Assembly: GCF_900100275.1 (NCBI RefSeq)
Contig: NZ_FNET01000005.1
Location: 310,001 to 374,000, forward strand
Origin: Lentzea albidocapillata subsp. violacea
Lineage (GTDB): Bacteria; Actinomycetota; Actinomycetes; Mycobacteriales; Pseudonocardiaceae
Direction: 5' to 3'
Length of the DNA stretch: 64,000 bases
Position 1 is the stretch's first letter, and every line of letters begins with the position of its first letter. Below the pieces are notes generated by a model that was not told the origin of the DNA, did no database searches, and saw only the letters and a program-made list of their open reading frames with translations. This document shows, one piece after another, positions 1 through 10,136 of the stretch. A program made the position numbers and the translations under genes.

Positions 1-500
1 TCGGCCTCGCGATGCACCATCTTGAGGAGGATGGGGTGGTTGACGACCACGATCAGCCGGCCGCCGGGCTTCAGGACCCGTCGCAGCTCGCCCAGCGGTG
101 CGGTCCAGTCCTCCAGGTAGTGCAGCACCAGGGCCGCGACGACATCGTCGAACGCGCCGTCGGGGTACGGCAGCGGGCCGGTTATGTCGGCGACCCGCAG
201 GTCCGTGTCGGCACCGAGCCGCTGCCGGGCCAGTTCGACCATCTTCGTGCTGCGGTCGAAGCCGACAACGATGCCACCTCGATCACGCAGCGCCGCGGAC
301 ACGGCGCCGGAGCCGCACCCGGCGTCGAGAATTCGTCGACCGGCCACGTCCCCGGCCAGATCCACGATCGCGGGCCGGACGTAGTAGGCGTTGAGGAGGC
401 TGGTCTCGTTCTCGACCGTGTACGCCTCGGCGAAGCCGTCGTAGTCGTTCTCCACGGCCACGTCGGCGGAACTCCCGGGATCGGCAGGCATGGTTCCCAT
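1..500 (-). CDS. Class I SAM-dependent methyltransferase, C-terminus cut by window edge
   Basis: Read on the minus strand from ATG at 500 (or the in-frame ATG at 491) and still open at base 1. About 166 residues are visible. They include the SAM-binding glycine loop DAGCGSG, then an acidic FDRS strand end, PLPYPDGAFDDVVAALVLHYLEDW-type motif IV/V spacing and LRRVLKPGGRLI, the usual order of a small-molecule class I methyltransferase (Methyltransf_11 type). The C-terminal substrate-binding part is missing. No Shine-Dalgarno is obvious at either start. The substrate cannot be told from this part. It is divergent from the GntR gene, with 169 bp between the starts. Confidence 0.85.
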   Translation of the reverse strand, partial: MGTMPADPGSSADVAVENDYDGFAEAYTVENETSLLNAYYVRPAIVDLAGDVAGRRILDAGCGSGAVSAALRDRGGIVVGFDRSTKMVELARQRLGADTDLRVADITGPLPYPDGAFDDVVAALVLHYLEDWTAPLGELRRVLKPGGRLIVVVNHPILLKMVHREA

Positions 501-669
501 ACTGTCGAGCGATCGATCAGGACGCCAGAAGATCACGTCGAAGTTCGGTCTTGTCTCCGGCGAGCAGAGCAGTGGCTGTCCCTGACCAAGGTGTGGTCTG
601 TGCCGTTCGAGTCCTGGGTGGAGCCCATCTTGGTTGCGATCACTCGGCCTCGGCCCTACTCTCGCCAAT

Positions 670-1299
670 ATGCAATATATTGGATATGGGTCACTGAAGG
701 AGCGGGCGGCGGCTGAGATCCGGTCGGCGATCGTGCGCGGCGACCTGGAGCCGGGCACGCCCATCAAGGACGTCGAGCTGGCGGAACGGCTGGGTCTGTC
801 CCGCACTCCGGTGCGCGAGGCGCTCGCCACGCTGACCGACGAGGGTCTCGTCGAGACCAAGCCGCACGCGTACACCCGTGTCACCGCACTCGAAGCGGAG
901 CCCGTGCGCGACGCGCTCGTCGTCGTGCAGTCGATGCACTCCCTCGCGATCGGCCTGGCGGTGCCGAAGATGACGGCGGAGGACATCGCCGCGATGCGCG
1001 CCGCGAACAAGGCTTTCAAGAAGGCGCTCGACGCCGACGACGCTGCCGCCGCGCTGGCCGCCGACGACGAGTTCCACGCCGTGGCCGTCCGCTGTTGCGA
1101 CAACTTCGCGATCGCCGCGACCATCGACCGCTTCACCCCGCTGGTGCGCAGGATCGAGCACAGCCGTTTCTCCTCGCCGAACGCACGGCATTCCGTGACG
1201 CAGCACCAGGAGATCATCGAGGCGTGCGAACAGCGAGACGAACTGCTCGCCACGACCCTGGTCGACCAGAACTGGAGCACCCTGAAGGAGGAACTGTGA
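670..1299 (+). CDS. GntR-family regulator with FCD domain, likely acdS regulator
   Basis: 209 aa. An N-terminal winged helix-turn-helix (residues about 5-70, with the family signature [12 protein letters not shown]) is followed by an all-helical FCD effector domain with the metal-type His residues (DDEFHAVAV and QHQEIIEA). ATG 670 was chosen over the in-frame TTG at 634; neither has a clear Shine-Dalgarno. It ends in a 4-bp overlap (GTGA) with acdS, so the two are co-transcribed and translationally coupled. A GntR gene directly upstream of acdS is a known arrangement in actinomycetes, so control of ACC deaminase is a good inference. An AT-rich palindrome covers codons 2-5, unusual base composition for this genome. 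Confidence 0.9.
   Translation: MQYIGYGSLKERAAAEIRSAIVRGDLEPGTPIKDVELAERLGLSRTPVREALATLTDEGLVETKPHAYTRVTALEAEPVRDALVVVQSMHSLAIGLAVPKMTAEDIAAMRAANKAFKKALDADDAAAALAADDEFHAVAVRCCDNFAIAATIDRFTPLVRRIEHSRFSSPNARHSVTQHQEIIEACEQRDELLATTLVDQNWSTLKEEL
673..682. repeat. AT-rich palindrome copy 1 (CAATATATTG) at a start codon
   Basis: Perfect 10-bp palindrome lying in codons 2-5 of the GntR gene (Gln-Tyr-Ile-Gly). It is one of about a dozen related sites in the window (see findings). A protein bound here would sit on the translation start or promoter of the regulator, so autoregulation is possible. Confidence 0.6.
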
Positions 1300-2288
1300 A
1301 CAGATTCCCGCTTCTCTTCGGTCCCTCTCCGGTCCACCGCCTGGACCGCCTCACCGCCCACCTCGGCGGCGCCGCCGTCTGGGCGAAGCGCGAGGACTGC
1401 AACTCCGGCCTCGCCTACGGCGGCAACAAGACCCGCAAGCTCGAATACCTCGTCGCCGACGCCCTGGCCACCGGCTGCGACACCCTCGTGTCGATCGGCG
1501 GCATCCAGTCCAACCACACCCGCCAGGTCGCGGCCGCCGCGGCCCGCGCCGGCCTGAAGGCCGTGCTGGTGCAGGAGAGCTGGGTCGAGTGGTCCGACGT
1601 CGGCAGCGACCGCGTGGGCAACATCCTGCTCAGCCGCATGATGGGAGCCGACGTCCGGCTGGTGAACGCCGAGTTCGGCATCGGCGTCAAACCCGCCTGG
1701 GAACAGGCGATCGACGAGGTCCGCGCGAACGGCGGCAAGCCCTACCCGATCCCCGCCGGTGCCTCCGACCACCCGCTGGGCGGCATGGGGTTCGCGAACT
1801 GGGCCGACGAGGTTCGCCAGCAGGAAGCCCAGCTCGGCGTCTTCTTCGACACCATCGTCGTCTGCTCGGTCACCGGCAGCACCCAGGCGGGCATGGTCGC
1901 CGGTTTCGCGAACGACACCAACCGCCGTGTGCTGGGCATCGACGCGTCCGCCAAACCCGCCGAGACTCTCGACCAGATCACCCGCATCGCCCACAACACC
2001 GCGAAGCTCCGCGAGGTCACGGTGTCCGAAGAGGACATCCTCCTCGACGACCGCTTCCACGCCGGCACCTACGGCATCGCCGACGAGTCCACACTGGAGG
2101 CCATGCGGCTCGGCGCCGGTCTGGAAGCGATGATCACCGACCCGGTCTACGAGGGGAAGTCCCTGGCAGGGCTCATCCACCTCGTGTCGTCGGGCGAGAT
2201 CGACCGCGACTCCACGGTCCTCTATGCCCACCTCGGCGGACAGCCGGCGCTCAACGCCTACAGCTCGCTGTTCTCCGCCGGGAACTAG
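1296..2288 (+). CDS. acdS: 1-aminocyclopropane-1-carboxylate (ACC) deaminase
   Basis: 330 aa, PLP fold type II, the usual length. It cleaves ACC, the ethylene precursor, to 2-oxobutyrate and ammonia in the cytoplasm. The PLP lysine is in [11 protein letters not shown] (K45), and [15 protein letters not shown] and [11 protein letters not shown] follow at the family positions. The two residues used to separate true ACC deaminase from D-cysteine desulfhydrase are both present: Glu in DPVYEGKS and Leu in YAHLGG. GTG start, with AAGGAGG five bases upstream and a 4-bp overlap with the GntR gene. It suggests a plant- or soil-associated lifestyle. Confidence 0.93.
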   Translation: MNRFPLLFGPSPVHRLDRLTAHLGGAAVWAKREDCNSGLAYGGNKTRKLEYLVADALATGCDTLVSIGGIQSNHTRQVAAAAARAGLKAVLVQESWVEWSDVGSDRVGNILLSRMMGADVRLVNAEFGIGVKPAWEQAIDEVRANGGKPYPIPAGASDHPLGGMGFANWADEVRQQEAQLGVFFDTIVVCSVTGSTQAGMVAGFANDTNRRVLGIDASAKPAETLDQITRIAHNTAKLREVTVSEEDILLDDRFHAGTYGIADESTLEAMRLGAGLEAMITDPVYEGKSLAGLIHLVSSGEIDRDSTVLYAHLGGQPALNAYSSLFSAGN

Positions 2289-2297
2289 ACGCAGTGC

Positions 2298-5200
2298 TCA
2301 TGCCCGCAGCCGCAGTCCCTTCGGAGTGGCACGGAAACCGGCCTCCTGCAGGACCGTCGCCAGGTGCGAGGTGAGCGCGACCTCGCCATCGGCTCGCTGG
2401 ACCGCCAGCTGGCCCAGCCAGCCGTCACGGACAGCCCGGCTCAGGGCGTTCGCGGCGGTGCGCAGGGTCGGATCGTCGTCGGTGAACGACAGCAGCGACT
2501 TACCTCCTCTCTCCACGTAGAGCGCCGGGGTGCCGTCGACCAGCACCGCCAGCGCGCCGGCCTTGCGGGCCGGCCTGTGTTTGCCCTCGCCCAGCGGATC
2601 CGGCCACGCCAGAGCGGCTCCGTAGGGCTGGGCGGGGTCAGCCGCGGCGAGCACCACCGCGGCCTGGTCGGTCTGCGAGGGCTGGCCGGGCGGGCGCGAC
2701 AACGCCCGCAGGCGGTCCACCGCGCCTCGTGCCGCGAACTGGGCGGCGCCCAGCCCCTCGACGACGTAACCGCGGATGACCTGGTTCGACTCCTCCATTG
2801 CCCGCAGCACCTTGTAGACGCCGCTGAACCCACCCGTCACGCGTTCCGTGTCGAGAGCGCCTCTCGTCAGTACGCCGTGGCGTTCCAGGAAAGCTTCGGC
2901 ACGCGCGTGCGCCCGGCGCGTCGGGTTGCCGGACGGTGTCACCGCGAGAGACCAGCGACCGGCTGCGGTCGGCGGACCCGTGCGAGAAGGCATGTCGGGA
3001 CGAGAACGCAGCCGGGCATAACGGCCCCGCGGAGCACTGCGGCGAGGTTTGTGCGCCGCACCGCCACCGGACACCAACGCGCGCAACGGCGACAACGTGT
3101 CGTTCGTGATCAGCCCCGCCCACACCAGGTCCCACAGCGTGCCGACGACTTCGGCGTCCGTGCACGTCACGGACAGCGAGGCCCGGTCGACCACCTGGCG
3201 GAAGAACAACGCCCCGCCGGACAACGCCTCCAGGACCGCGGTGTGCAGCGGCGACTCCGGGATCGACTCCGGCACCAGGTCGGGCAGCAGCAGGTCGGCC
3301 ACGTCGGCGGGGGCGAGCGCGATCCAGCCGTCGCCACCGGCCAGCGCGCCGCAGCCCGTCCACGTCACCTCGCCGGACGCCGTCAGCTCGTCCAGCAACG
3401 CCGGGTAGTAACCGGGCAACCGGGACGGGAGCAGCAGGGATTCGAAGGCGCTCGCGGGAAGCGGTGCACCCGCGAGCTGTTCCACCACCGAGAACACGTC
3501 ATCGACCGTCGGTGCCGTACGCAACCGCCTGCCCAGACCGTGCCACTGCGGCAGGAACCGGCCCAGCGCCGCCGGTTCGACCGGCTCCACCTCGGACCGC
3601 AGCCGGGCCAGCGAGGCCCGGCGCAGGCGGCGCAACACGTCCGAGTCGCAGTACTCGGTGTGCGTGCCGCCGGGACGGAGCTCACCGCGCACCAACCGGC
3701 CCGTGGCCGCCATCCGTTCCAGCACGCCCGTCACCACGGCCACGCCCAGACCGAAGCGGGCAGCGGGTTCGGAGGCGGGGAACGGCCCGTGGGTGCGGGC
3801 GTAGCGGTTCAGCAGGTCGCCCAGCGGATCCGCCACCGGCTCGGTGAACGCCTCCGGCACGCCGACCGGAAGCGCGACACCCAGCGCGTCACGGACCTTG
3901 CCCGCGTCCTCGATCGAGATGCTGCGTTCCTCGCCGGCGATCCGGACGCGGATCACCCGGCGCTCGGCCACCAGTTCGTCCAGCCACTCGCGGGGCACAC
4001 CGCGTTCGAGCGCCTCCGCGTCGGACAGATCTCCCAGGAACCGCAACAGGTCCGCGGTGTCCTCGGCGTGCCGCGGGCGGCGGTCCTCGGAGAGGCGTTG
4101 CAGACTGCGTTCGACCTCGGCCACGATCTCCGGATCGAGCAGCTCGCGGATCGCCTCCGAGCCGAGCAGTTCCGCGAGCAGCGTCGAGTCGAGCGACAAC
4201 GCCGCCGCCCGCCGTTCCGCCAGCGGAGCGTCCATCTCGTAGAGGAACATGCCCACATACCCGAAGAGCAGGCTGCGGGCGAACGGTGACGGCGACGGGG
4301 TCTCGACCTCGACCACGCGCACCTTGCGCGCGCGGACGTCCGACATCAGTTCCTTCAGGCCCGGCACGTCGTACACGTCCTGCAGGCACTCGCGCATCGC
4401 CTCCAGGACCACCGGGAAGCTCTCGTACTTCGAGGCGACCGACAGCAGCTGCGCCGACCGTTGCCGCTGCTGCCACAACGGGGTGCGCCGGCGTGGATCG
4501 CGGCGGGGGAGCAGCAGCGAACGGGCCGCGCACTCGCGGAACCGGGCCGCGAACAGCGCCGAGCCGCCCACCTCCGCGACCACGATCTGCTCGACCTCGT
4601 CGGGGTCGAGCAGCACGTCCTCCGCGCCCGCCGTCACCTCCACGCCCTCGTAGTCCAGCGCGTCGGGCAACCGCAGCACGATGCCGTCGTCGGAGTGCGC
4701 CGCCTGCACCTCGACACCGCGCTTCTCCCGCAGGCGGGCCGCGATCGCGAGCGCCCACGGCGCGTTGACCTGGGCGCCGAACGGGGAGTGCACGACGAGC
4801 CGCCAGTCGCCCAGCTCGTCGCGGAACCGTTCCACCAGAACGATCCTGTCGTTCGGGACGTGCCGCGTGGCCTCCCGCTGCTCGCCCAGGTACGCCAGCA
4901 GGTTGTCCGTCGCCCACTCGTCCAGACCGGCGGACGTGGCGCGTTCGCGCGCCGCCGAATCCTCCATCGTGGACACTTCGCGCAGGAACTTGCCCAGCGC
5001 ACGGCCGAGTTCCAGCGGACGCCCTGGAGCGTCGCCCTTCCAGAACGGCATCCGCGCGGGCTGACCCGGCGCGGGCACCACGATCACCCGGTCGTGCGTG
5101 ATGTCCTCGACCCGCCACGACGACGTGCCCAGCAGGAACGTGTCGCCGACCCGCGACTCGTAGACCATCTCCTCGTCGAGTTCGCCGACCCGCGAGCCGG

Positions 5201-6839
5201 GACCGTTCTCCGAGGCCGGCGTCATGACCGCGAACAGCCCCCGGTCGGGGATCGTGCCGCCGGAGGTGACCGCCAGCCGTTGCGAACCGGGCCGGCCGCG
5301 CAGCTCGGAGTTCACCCGGTCCCAGGTGATCCGCGGCCGCAGCTCGCCGAACTCCTCGGACGGGTACCGGCCCGACAGCATGTCCAGCACCGCGTTCAGC
5401 GCCGACTCCGGCAGCCCGGCGAACGGCGCCGCCCGCCGCACCAGCGCCGTCAGCTCCTCGACCGTCCACGTCTCCATCGCCACCATCGCGACGATGTGCT
5501 GCGCCAGCACGTCGAGCGGGTTGCGCGGGAACCGCACGGCCTCGATCGCGCCGTCCCGCATGCGTTCCGCCACCACCGCGCACGACACCAGGTCGCCGCG
5601 GAACTTCGGGAACATCACGCCCCGCGACACCGCGCCCACCTGGTGGCCTGCCCGGCCGACGCGCTGCAACCCGGACGCGACCGACGGCGGCGCCTCCACC
5701 TGCACCACCAGGTCGACCGCGCCCATGTCGATGCCGAGCTCCAGCGACGACGTCGCCACGACACAGGGCAGCCGGCCCGACTTCAGGTCCTCTTCCACGG
5801 CCGTGCGCTGTTCTCGCGACATCGAGCCATGGTGTGCGCGAGCGACGGACGCGGTCTTCTGCACCGTCATGCCCGACTGGCCGATGGCCTCGGCCGGGAA
5901 CGACTCCAGCTCCGCGGCCTCTTCGGCGAGCTCGTTCAACCGCGCGGTCAGCCGTTCCGCGAGGCGCCGCGAGTTCGCGAAGACGATCGTCGACCGGTGC
6001 GCCCGCACCAGCTCCAGGATCCGTGCCTCGACCGACGGCCAGATGGAGGTGCGTTGCTCGGCTCCGGCGGCCGAACCCGACACCTCACCCGTCGGCTGGC
6101 CGAGCAGCGCCATGTCCGCGACCGGCACCTCCACCTCGACCTGGATGACCTTGGGCGTCTTCGGCTGCACCACCGACACCGGCCGCCCGCCGGACAGGAA
6201 CGTGCTGATCTCCTCGACCGGCCGCACCGTCGCGGACAACCCGATCCGCTGCGCCGGCCGGTCGAGCAGCGCGTCCAGCCGTTCGAGTGACAACGCGAGG
6301 TGTGCGCCGCGCTTGGTGCCCGCCACCGCGTGCACCTCGTCGAGGATCACCGTCTCCACGCCGCGCAGCGACTCGCGCGCCGACGAGGTCAGCAGCAGGA
6401 ACAACGACTCCGGTGTCGTCACCAGCACGTCCGGGGGAGTGCGCCCGAACGCCCTGCGTTCCTCCGGCGACGTGTCGCCCGTACGCATGCCCACGGTGAT
6501 GGACGGCTCGGTCAGATCAAGCCGGTGCGCCGCCTGCCGGATACCGGCCAGAGGGGCGCGCAGATTTCGTTCGACGTCCACCGCCAGCGCTTTCAACGGC
6601 GAGACGTACAGCACCCGGCACCGCCGTTTCGGCTCCGACGGCGCGGAGGAAGAAGCCAGCCTGTCCAGCGCCCACAGGAACGCGGCCAGCGTCTTGCCCG
6701 AGCCCGTCGGGGCGATGACCAGCGCGTGCTCGCCCGCCGCCGCGGCCGCCCACGCACCCGTCTGCGCCTGGGTTGGCGCGGCGAAGGCCCCGGCGAACCA
6801 CTGCCTGGTCGCCGGTGAGAATGCCTCCATCACGTCCAT
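2298..6839 (-). CDS. lhr: Lhr-type large ATP-dependent DNA helicase
   Basis: 1513 aa from ATG 6839 (upstream in-frame ATGs at 6848 and 6851 are possible). N-terminal Lhr core: Q-motif region, Walker A APTGSGKT (residues 43-50), DEVH box (167-170), GLSATVRP, and motif VI QRVGRAGHQVG in the second RecA domain, then winged-helix and beta-barrel modules. The long C-terminal extension typical of the bacterial Lhr family follows. Lhr is an ssDNA-dependent ATPase that unwinds DNA:DNA and RNA:DNA duplexes and is linked to DNA-damage responses in mycobacteria. The last codons end 10 bp from the convergent acdS stop. Full length, no disruption seen. Confidence 0.93.
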   Translation of the reverse strand: MDVMEAFSPATRQWFAGAFAAPTQAQTGAWAAAAAGEHALVIAPTGSGKTLAAFLWALDRLASSSAPSEPKRRCRVLYVSPLKALAVDVERNLRAPLAGIRQAAHRLDLTEPSITVGMRTGDTSPEERRAFGRTPPDVLVTTPESLFLLLTSSARESLRGVETVILDEVHAVAGTKRGAHLALSLERLDALLDRPAQRIGLSATVRPVEEISTFLSGGRPVSVVQPKTPKVIQVEVEVPVADMALLGQPTGEVSGSAAGAEQRTSIWPSVEARILELVRAHRSTIVFANSRRLAERLTARLNELAEEAAELESFPAEAIGQSGMTVQKTASVARAHHGSMSREQRTAVEEDLKSGRLPCVVATSSLELGIDMGAVDLVVQVEAPPSVASGLQRVGRAGHQVGAVSRGVMFPKFRGDLVSCAVVAERMRDGAIEAVRFPRNPLDVLAQHIVAMVAMETWTVEELTALVRRAAPFAGLPESALNAVLDMLSGRYPSEEFGELRPRITWDRVNSELRGRPGSQRLAVTSGGTIPDRGLFAVMTPASENGPGSRVGELDEEMVYESRVGDTFLLGTSSWRVEDITHDRVIVVPAPGQPARMPFWKGDAPGRPLELGRALGKFLREVSTMEDSAARERATSAGLDEWATDNLLAYLGEQREATRHVPNDRIVLVERFRDELGDWRLVVHSPFGAQVNAPWALAIAARLREKRGVEVQAAHSDDGIVLRLPDALDYEGVEVTAGAEDVLLDPDEVEQIVVAEVGGSALFAARFRECAARSLLLPRRDPRRRTPLWQQRQRSAQLLSVASKYESFPVVLEAMRECLQDVYDVPGLKELMSDVRARKVRVVEVETPSPSPFARSLLFGYVGMFLYEMDAPLAERRAAALSLDSTLLAELLGSEAIRELLDPEIVAEVERSLQRLSEDRRPRHAEDTADLLRFLGDLSDAEALERGVPREWLDELVAERRVIRVRIAGEERSISIEDAGKVRDALGVALPVGVPEAFTEPVADPLGDLLNRYARTHGPFPASEPAARFGLGVAVVTGVLERMAATGRLVRGELRPGGTHTEYCDSDVLRRLRRASLARLRSEVEPVEPAALGRFLPQWHGLGRRLRTAPTVDDVFSVVEQLAGAPLPASAFESLLLPSRLPGYYPALLDELTASGEVTWTGCGALAGGDGWIALAPADVADLLLPDLVPESIPESPLHTAVLEALSGGALFFRQVVDRASLSVTCTDAEVVGTLWDLVWAGLITNDTLSPLRALVSGGGAAHKPRRSAPRGRYARLRSRPDMPSRTGPPTAAGRWSLAVTPSGNPTRRAHARAEAFLERHGVLTRGALDTERVTGGFSGVYKVLRAMEESNQVIRGYVVEGLGAAQFAARGAVDRLRALSRPPGQPSQTDQAAVVLAAADPAQPYGAALAWPDPLGEGKHRPARKAGALAVLVDGTPALYVERGGKSLLSFTDDDPTLRTAANALSRAVRDGWLGQLAVQRADGEVALTSHLATVLQEAGFRATPKGLRLRA

Positions 6840-6948
6840 GGCGACCATCATGACGCCGAGGTCTGACAATTTCTGATTACGCAGGTCCGAGCATCCGCCG
6901 CAGCCCGCTGTGGCACGATCACCACGTACGTCCTGCGAGGGGAGCACG

Positions 6949-8811
6949 GTGCGCGTCCTGTCCGTCGACCTGGGCACCGCCAACACGGTTGCGGTGCTGT
7001 CCGACCACGGTGTGGTGGATGTGGACGGTGGGCCCACGATGCCCTCGTCCGTCTACCTCGACGAGGACGGAACCCTCCGCGTCGGCAGAGAAGCGGAACG
7101 GCGTTCGCGCCAGGACCCGTCTCGCTACGAGCCGAACCCCAAGCGCCACATCGACAAGGTGACGATCAAGCTCGGCGAGCAGAACCTGCCGGTCAACGAC
7201 GCGCTCGCGGCCATCTACGCCCGCGTGCTGGAGGCCGTGACGGTGCTGCTGAAAGGCGAGCACCCCGACGAGATCCGCCTGACGCACCCGGCCGAGTGGG
7301 GCCCGAGCAGGCGCAACAAGCTGCTGTCCTCGGCGAGGCTCGCGGGCATGACCGGCGAACTCGTGCCCGTTCCCGAGGCCATCGCGGTGGCCTCGCTCGG
7401 CAGCGGCCGCCCGCTCGCCGTCTACGACTTCGGCGCCGACACGTTCGACGTCTCCGTGCTCGACTCCCAGCACCGCATCCTCGCCGACGGCAGCCTCAGC
7501 GACGTCGGTGGTCTCGACATCGACCAGGCGCTGCTGGAACACATCGGCCGCACGGTCTCCCACAAGGACCCGGCAGGCTGGCAGCGGCTGATGCGCCCGG
7601 TCACGGTGGACGACCACCGCGCCCGCCTCGGCCTGCGCGAGGAGCTGCGCCTCGCGAAGGAGGACCTCTCCGAGCTGCCCCAGGTCGAGGTGTTGATGCC
7701 GGAGCCGTTCGAGAAGGTCGTCATCACGCGCGCCGAGCTGGAGGCGCTGATCAGGCCGAGCCTGATCCGCAGCACCGAGGTCCTGATCTCCACGGTCCGC
7801 CGCGCCGGCGTCACGCCCGAGCACGTCTACCTCGTCGGCGGCTCCTGCCGGATGCCGCTGGTCGCGCAGATCATCGCGGAGAAGGTCGGCATCGTCCCGA
7901 CCAACCCCGACCACCCGGAGACGATCGTCGCGTCCGGCGCGCAGGTCGTGGACCGGGCGATGATCACGCTCAAGGCGGAGGACGACAAGCCCAAGTCCGT
8001 CGAGCCGCCCACGGTCGTCACGGCGCCGGTCAGCCCCGCCGTGAGCGGCCCGCACCCGGTGAACCCGAACGTCAGCGGCCCGAACCCCGTGATCAGCGGC
8101 TCGTACCCGAGCGGTTCCTACCCCAGCGGCTCGTACCCGAGTGGGTCGTATCCGAGTGGCGCGTACTCGGCGAGCGGCACCTATCAGGTGAACCCGAACG
8201 TCAGCGGCAGCTACCCGACGAACTTCCCGCAGCAGCAGGCGCCGAAGAAGGACAACAAGAAGGTCCTCATCGGTGCCGGCGCGGCGGTCCTCGTGGTGGC
8301 GGGCGTGATCGGCGCGGTCTTCGCGTTGTCCGGCCCGAGCCTGCCCAGCGCCGACGACTGCAAGGACGACACCGCGCAGGACGGCCAGGGCTTCACGAAG
8401 TGCCTGCGCCAGCTCGCGGGCACCGTGCCGGACGGCGGCGGCTGCGAGAAGGCCGACTCCGCACAGATCACCGGCATGGAGGAGATCAAGGGCACGGTCG
8501 TGAGCTGCACGATCCGCGACGGCTACGCGGTGCAGTACATCCTCACCGACAGCGTCACGGGCGCGGAGAACAACGCGTCCTCCATCTCGAAGTCGTTCCA
8601 GACCGACCGCGTCGAGGCCGACTGGACCGGCAACGGCCTCGAGGGCGACTACCGCGCGGCCACGTCGAGCGGCACCGGCGTGCTGGTGTTCACCGCCAAG
8701 GGCCGTCCCATGTTCGGCATCCTCACCAAGACCGCCGAGGAGAACGCGGACGAGCTCAAGGCGGACGAAATGGCCGATTTCTTCGAGAAGTCCGTGCAAC
8801 CGGGGGAGTAA
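6949..8811 (+). CDS. Membrane-anchored Hsp70-like protein with SYPSG repeat linker
   Basis: 620 aa, GTG start after GAGGGG. Residues 1-350 form an actin-like ATPase of the Hsp70 family: phosphate-1 loop VDLGTANT, phosphate-2 YDFGADTFDVSVL, adenosine motif VYLVGGSCRMP. There is no DnaK substrate-binding domain. A Pro/Ser/Tyr/Gly-rich linker (about 380-440) carries tandem SGSYP units, followed by Lys-rich residues, one membrane helix (VLIGAGAAVLVVAGVIGAVF) and a small extracytoplasmic domain with several Cys. The topology places the ATPase inside and a sensor-like domain outside. Client and role are unknown. Divergent from lhr. Confidence 0.85.
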   Translation: MRVLSVDLGTANTVAVLSDHGVVDVDGGPTMPSSVYLDEDGTLRVGREAERRSRQDPSRYEPNPKRHIDKVTIKLGEQNLPVNDALAAIYARVLEAVTVLLKGEHPDEIRLTHPAEWGPSRRNKLLSSARLAGMTGELVPVPEAIAVASLGSGRPLAVYDFGADTFDVSVLDSQHRILADGSLSDVGGLDIDQALLEHIGRTVSHKDPAGWQRLMRPVTVDDHRARLGLREELRLAKEDLSELPQVEVLMPEPFEKVVITRAELEALIRPSLIRSTEVLISTVRRAGVTPEHVYLVGGSCRMPLVAQIIAEKVGIVPTNPDHPETIVASGAQVVDRAMITLKAEDDKPKSVEPPTVVTAPVSPAVSGPHPVNPNVSGPNPVISGSYPSGSYPSGSYPSGSYPSGAYSASGTYQVNPNVSGSYPTNFPQQQAPKKDNKKVLIGAGAAVLVVAGVIGAVFALSGPSLPSADDCKDDTAQDGQGFTKCLRQLAGTVPDGGGCEKADSAQITGMEEIKGTVVSCTIRDGYAVQYILTDSVTGAENNASSISKSFQTDRVEADWTGNGLEGDYRAATSSGTGVLVFTAKGRPMFGILTKTAEENADELKADEMADFFEKSVQPGE

Positions 8812-8864
8812 CCGCCCCTGATGGACCTGTCGGCGAGAGGTCCGGCCATGCCACGATCGTGATC

Positions 8865-10127
8865 ATGGTGACCGTCGCGCCGCAGGTCGAACGCGTGCAG
8901 CGCAAGGTCGTCCGGGTCCTGACCGGCACCCAGATCCTGGGGTCGGCGGCGGTGACGATCGGCCTCGCGTTCAGCACGCTGATCGCCGCGTCGTTGTCCG
9001 GGTCCGAGGCAGTCGGCGGGCTCGCGCAGACCGCGGCCGTCGCGGGAGCCGCGCTGCTCGCCCTGCCGGCAGCCCGGCTCGCGCAACGCAGCGGGCGTCG
9101 TCCCGCGCTCGTCCTCGGCTACGGCATCGGCGGGCTCGGAGCGTTGATCGCCGCCGTCGCCGTGGGCCTCGGGCTGTGGCAGGTGTTGCTGGTGGGCCTC
9201 CTCCTGTTCGGAGGGGCGTCCAGCGCGAACTACGCGGCTCGTTACGCCGCAACGGATCTGGCGCATCCGCATCGCCGTGCGCGCGAACTCTCCCGCGTGG
9301 TGTGGGCGGCCATGATCGGCGCGATCATCGGCCCGAACCTGGCCGATCCCGCCGGGCGGGCGGCCGGTGCACTGGGTCTCCCGGCGGGCGTCGGGCCCTT
9401 CCTGCTGGCGGCGGTGGTGCTCGTGGCCGCGGTGCTGGTGATCCAGTTCGGACTGCACCCGGACCCGCTGGTCGTCGTGAAGAGCACACGACCGGTTGAA
9501 TCCGCGGACTGCTGCGCCGGAGGCTCCAGCGGCGAGAGTCCCCGAGGTCTGAAGATCTGGGCGACGCTCGGGCCGATGGCACGACTTGCACTCGTTGGAG
9601 TGATGTTGTGCCACACGGCGATGGTCGGGCTGATGTCGATGACGCCGGTGCACATGAACCACGCCGGGTCGTCGTTGCGCGTGGTCGGCGTCGTGATCAG
9701 CCTGCACGTCGCCGCGATGTACGCCGCGAGCCCGCTGTTCGGGTGGATGGCGGACCGGATGGGCCGCGTGCCGGTGCTCGCGATCGGCGCGTCGCTGGTG
9801 GTGGCGGCGTCCGGGGTCGCGGGAATGGCGCCCTCGCACGACGCCCCGCAACTCGCCGCGGGACTGGCGCTGCTCGGGTTCGGCTGGTCGGCCGGGCTGG
9901 TGGCGGGGTCCGCGTTGCTGACGGAGTCCGTGCGGGTCGACGACCGGCCCGCCGCGCAAGGACTGTCCGATCTGATGATGAACGTCGGCGGCGCCATCGG
10001 CGGAGCGGTCGCCGGGATCGTCGTGACGGCGTGGTCGTACGCGGCGCTCGGGCTGATCGTCGGGTTCACCGCGCTGCCGCTGCTGGTCGTGTGCCTCTTC
10101 GCATCGCTGCGCAGGCCCGTTCGTTAG
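8865..10127 (+). CDS. MFS efflux transporter
   Basis: 420 aa with about 12 hydrophobic helices and the MFS motif A-like loop GWMADRMGRVPVLAIG between helices 8 and 9, plus AARLAQRSGRRPALVLG between helices 2 and 3. A Cys-Cys-containing loop (ESADCCAGG) lies in the middle of the protein between the two six-helix halves. ATG 8865 is preferred; GTG 8859 is in frame. It starts 53 bp after the Hsp70-like gene on the same strand. The substrate cannot be assigned; the overall form resembles drug exporters. Confidence 0.85.
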   Translation: MVTVAPQVERVQRKVVRVLTGTQILGSAAVTIGLAFSTLIAASLSGSEAVGGLAQTAAVAGAALLALPAARLAQRSGRRPALVLGYGIGGLGALIAAVAVGLGLWQVLLVGLLLFGGASSANYAARYAATDLAHPHRRARELSRVVWAAMIGAIIGPNLADPAGRAAGALGLPAGVGPFLLAAVVLVAAVLVIQFGLHPDPLVVVKSTRPVESADCCAGGSSGESPRGLKIWATLGPMARLALVGVMLCHTAMVGLMSMTPVHMNHAGSSLRVVGVVISLHVAAMYAASPLFGWMADRMGRVPVLAIGASLVVAASGVAGMAPSHDAPQLAAGLALLGFGWSAGLVAGSALLTESVRVDDRPAAQGLSDLMMNVGGAIGGAVAGIVVTAWSYAALGLIVGFTALPLLVVCLFASLRRPVR

Positions 10128-10136
10128 GGTCTTCCG

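Noticed and set aside
6839..6875. TTGTCAG before lhr as a second RecA-NDp promoter
   Set aside because: The downstream hexamer at the required spacing is CATGAT, not TAGNNT, so the match is incomplete.
2364..6876. Very long open frames on the plus strand opposite lhr
   Set aside because: They are Arg/Pro/His-rich with no domains and mirror the GC-rich codon pattern of lhr on the minus strand.
8101..8170. Tandem DNA repeats resembling a small CRISPR or minisatellite
   Set aside because: They are in-frame SYPSG codons of the Hsp70-like protein and lack spacers.
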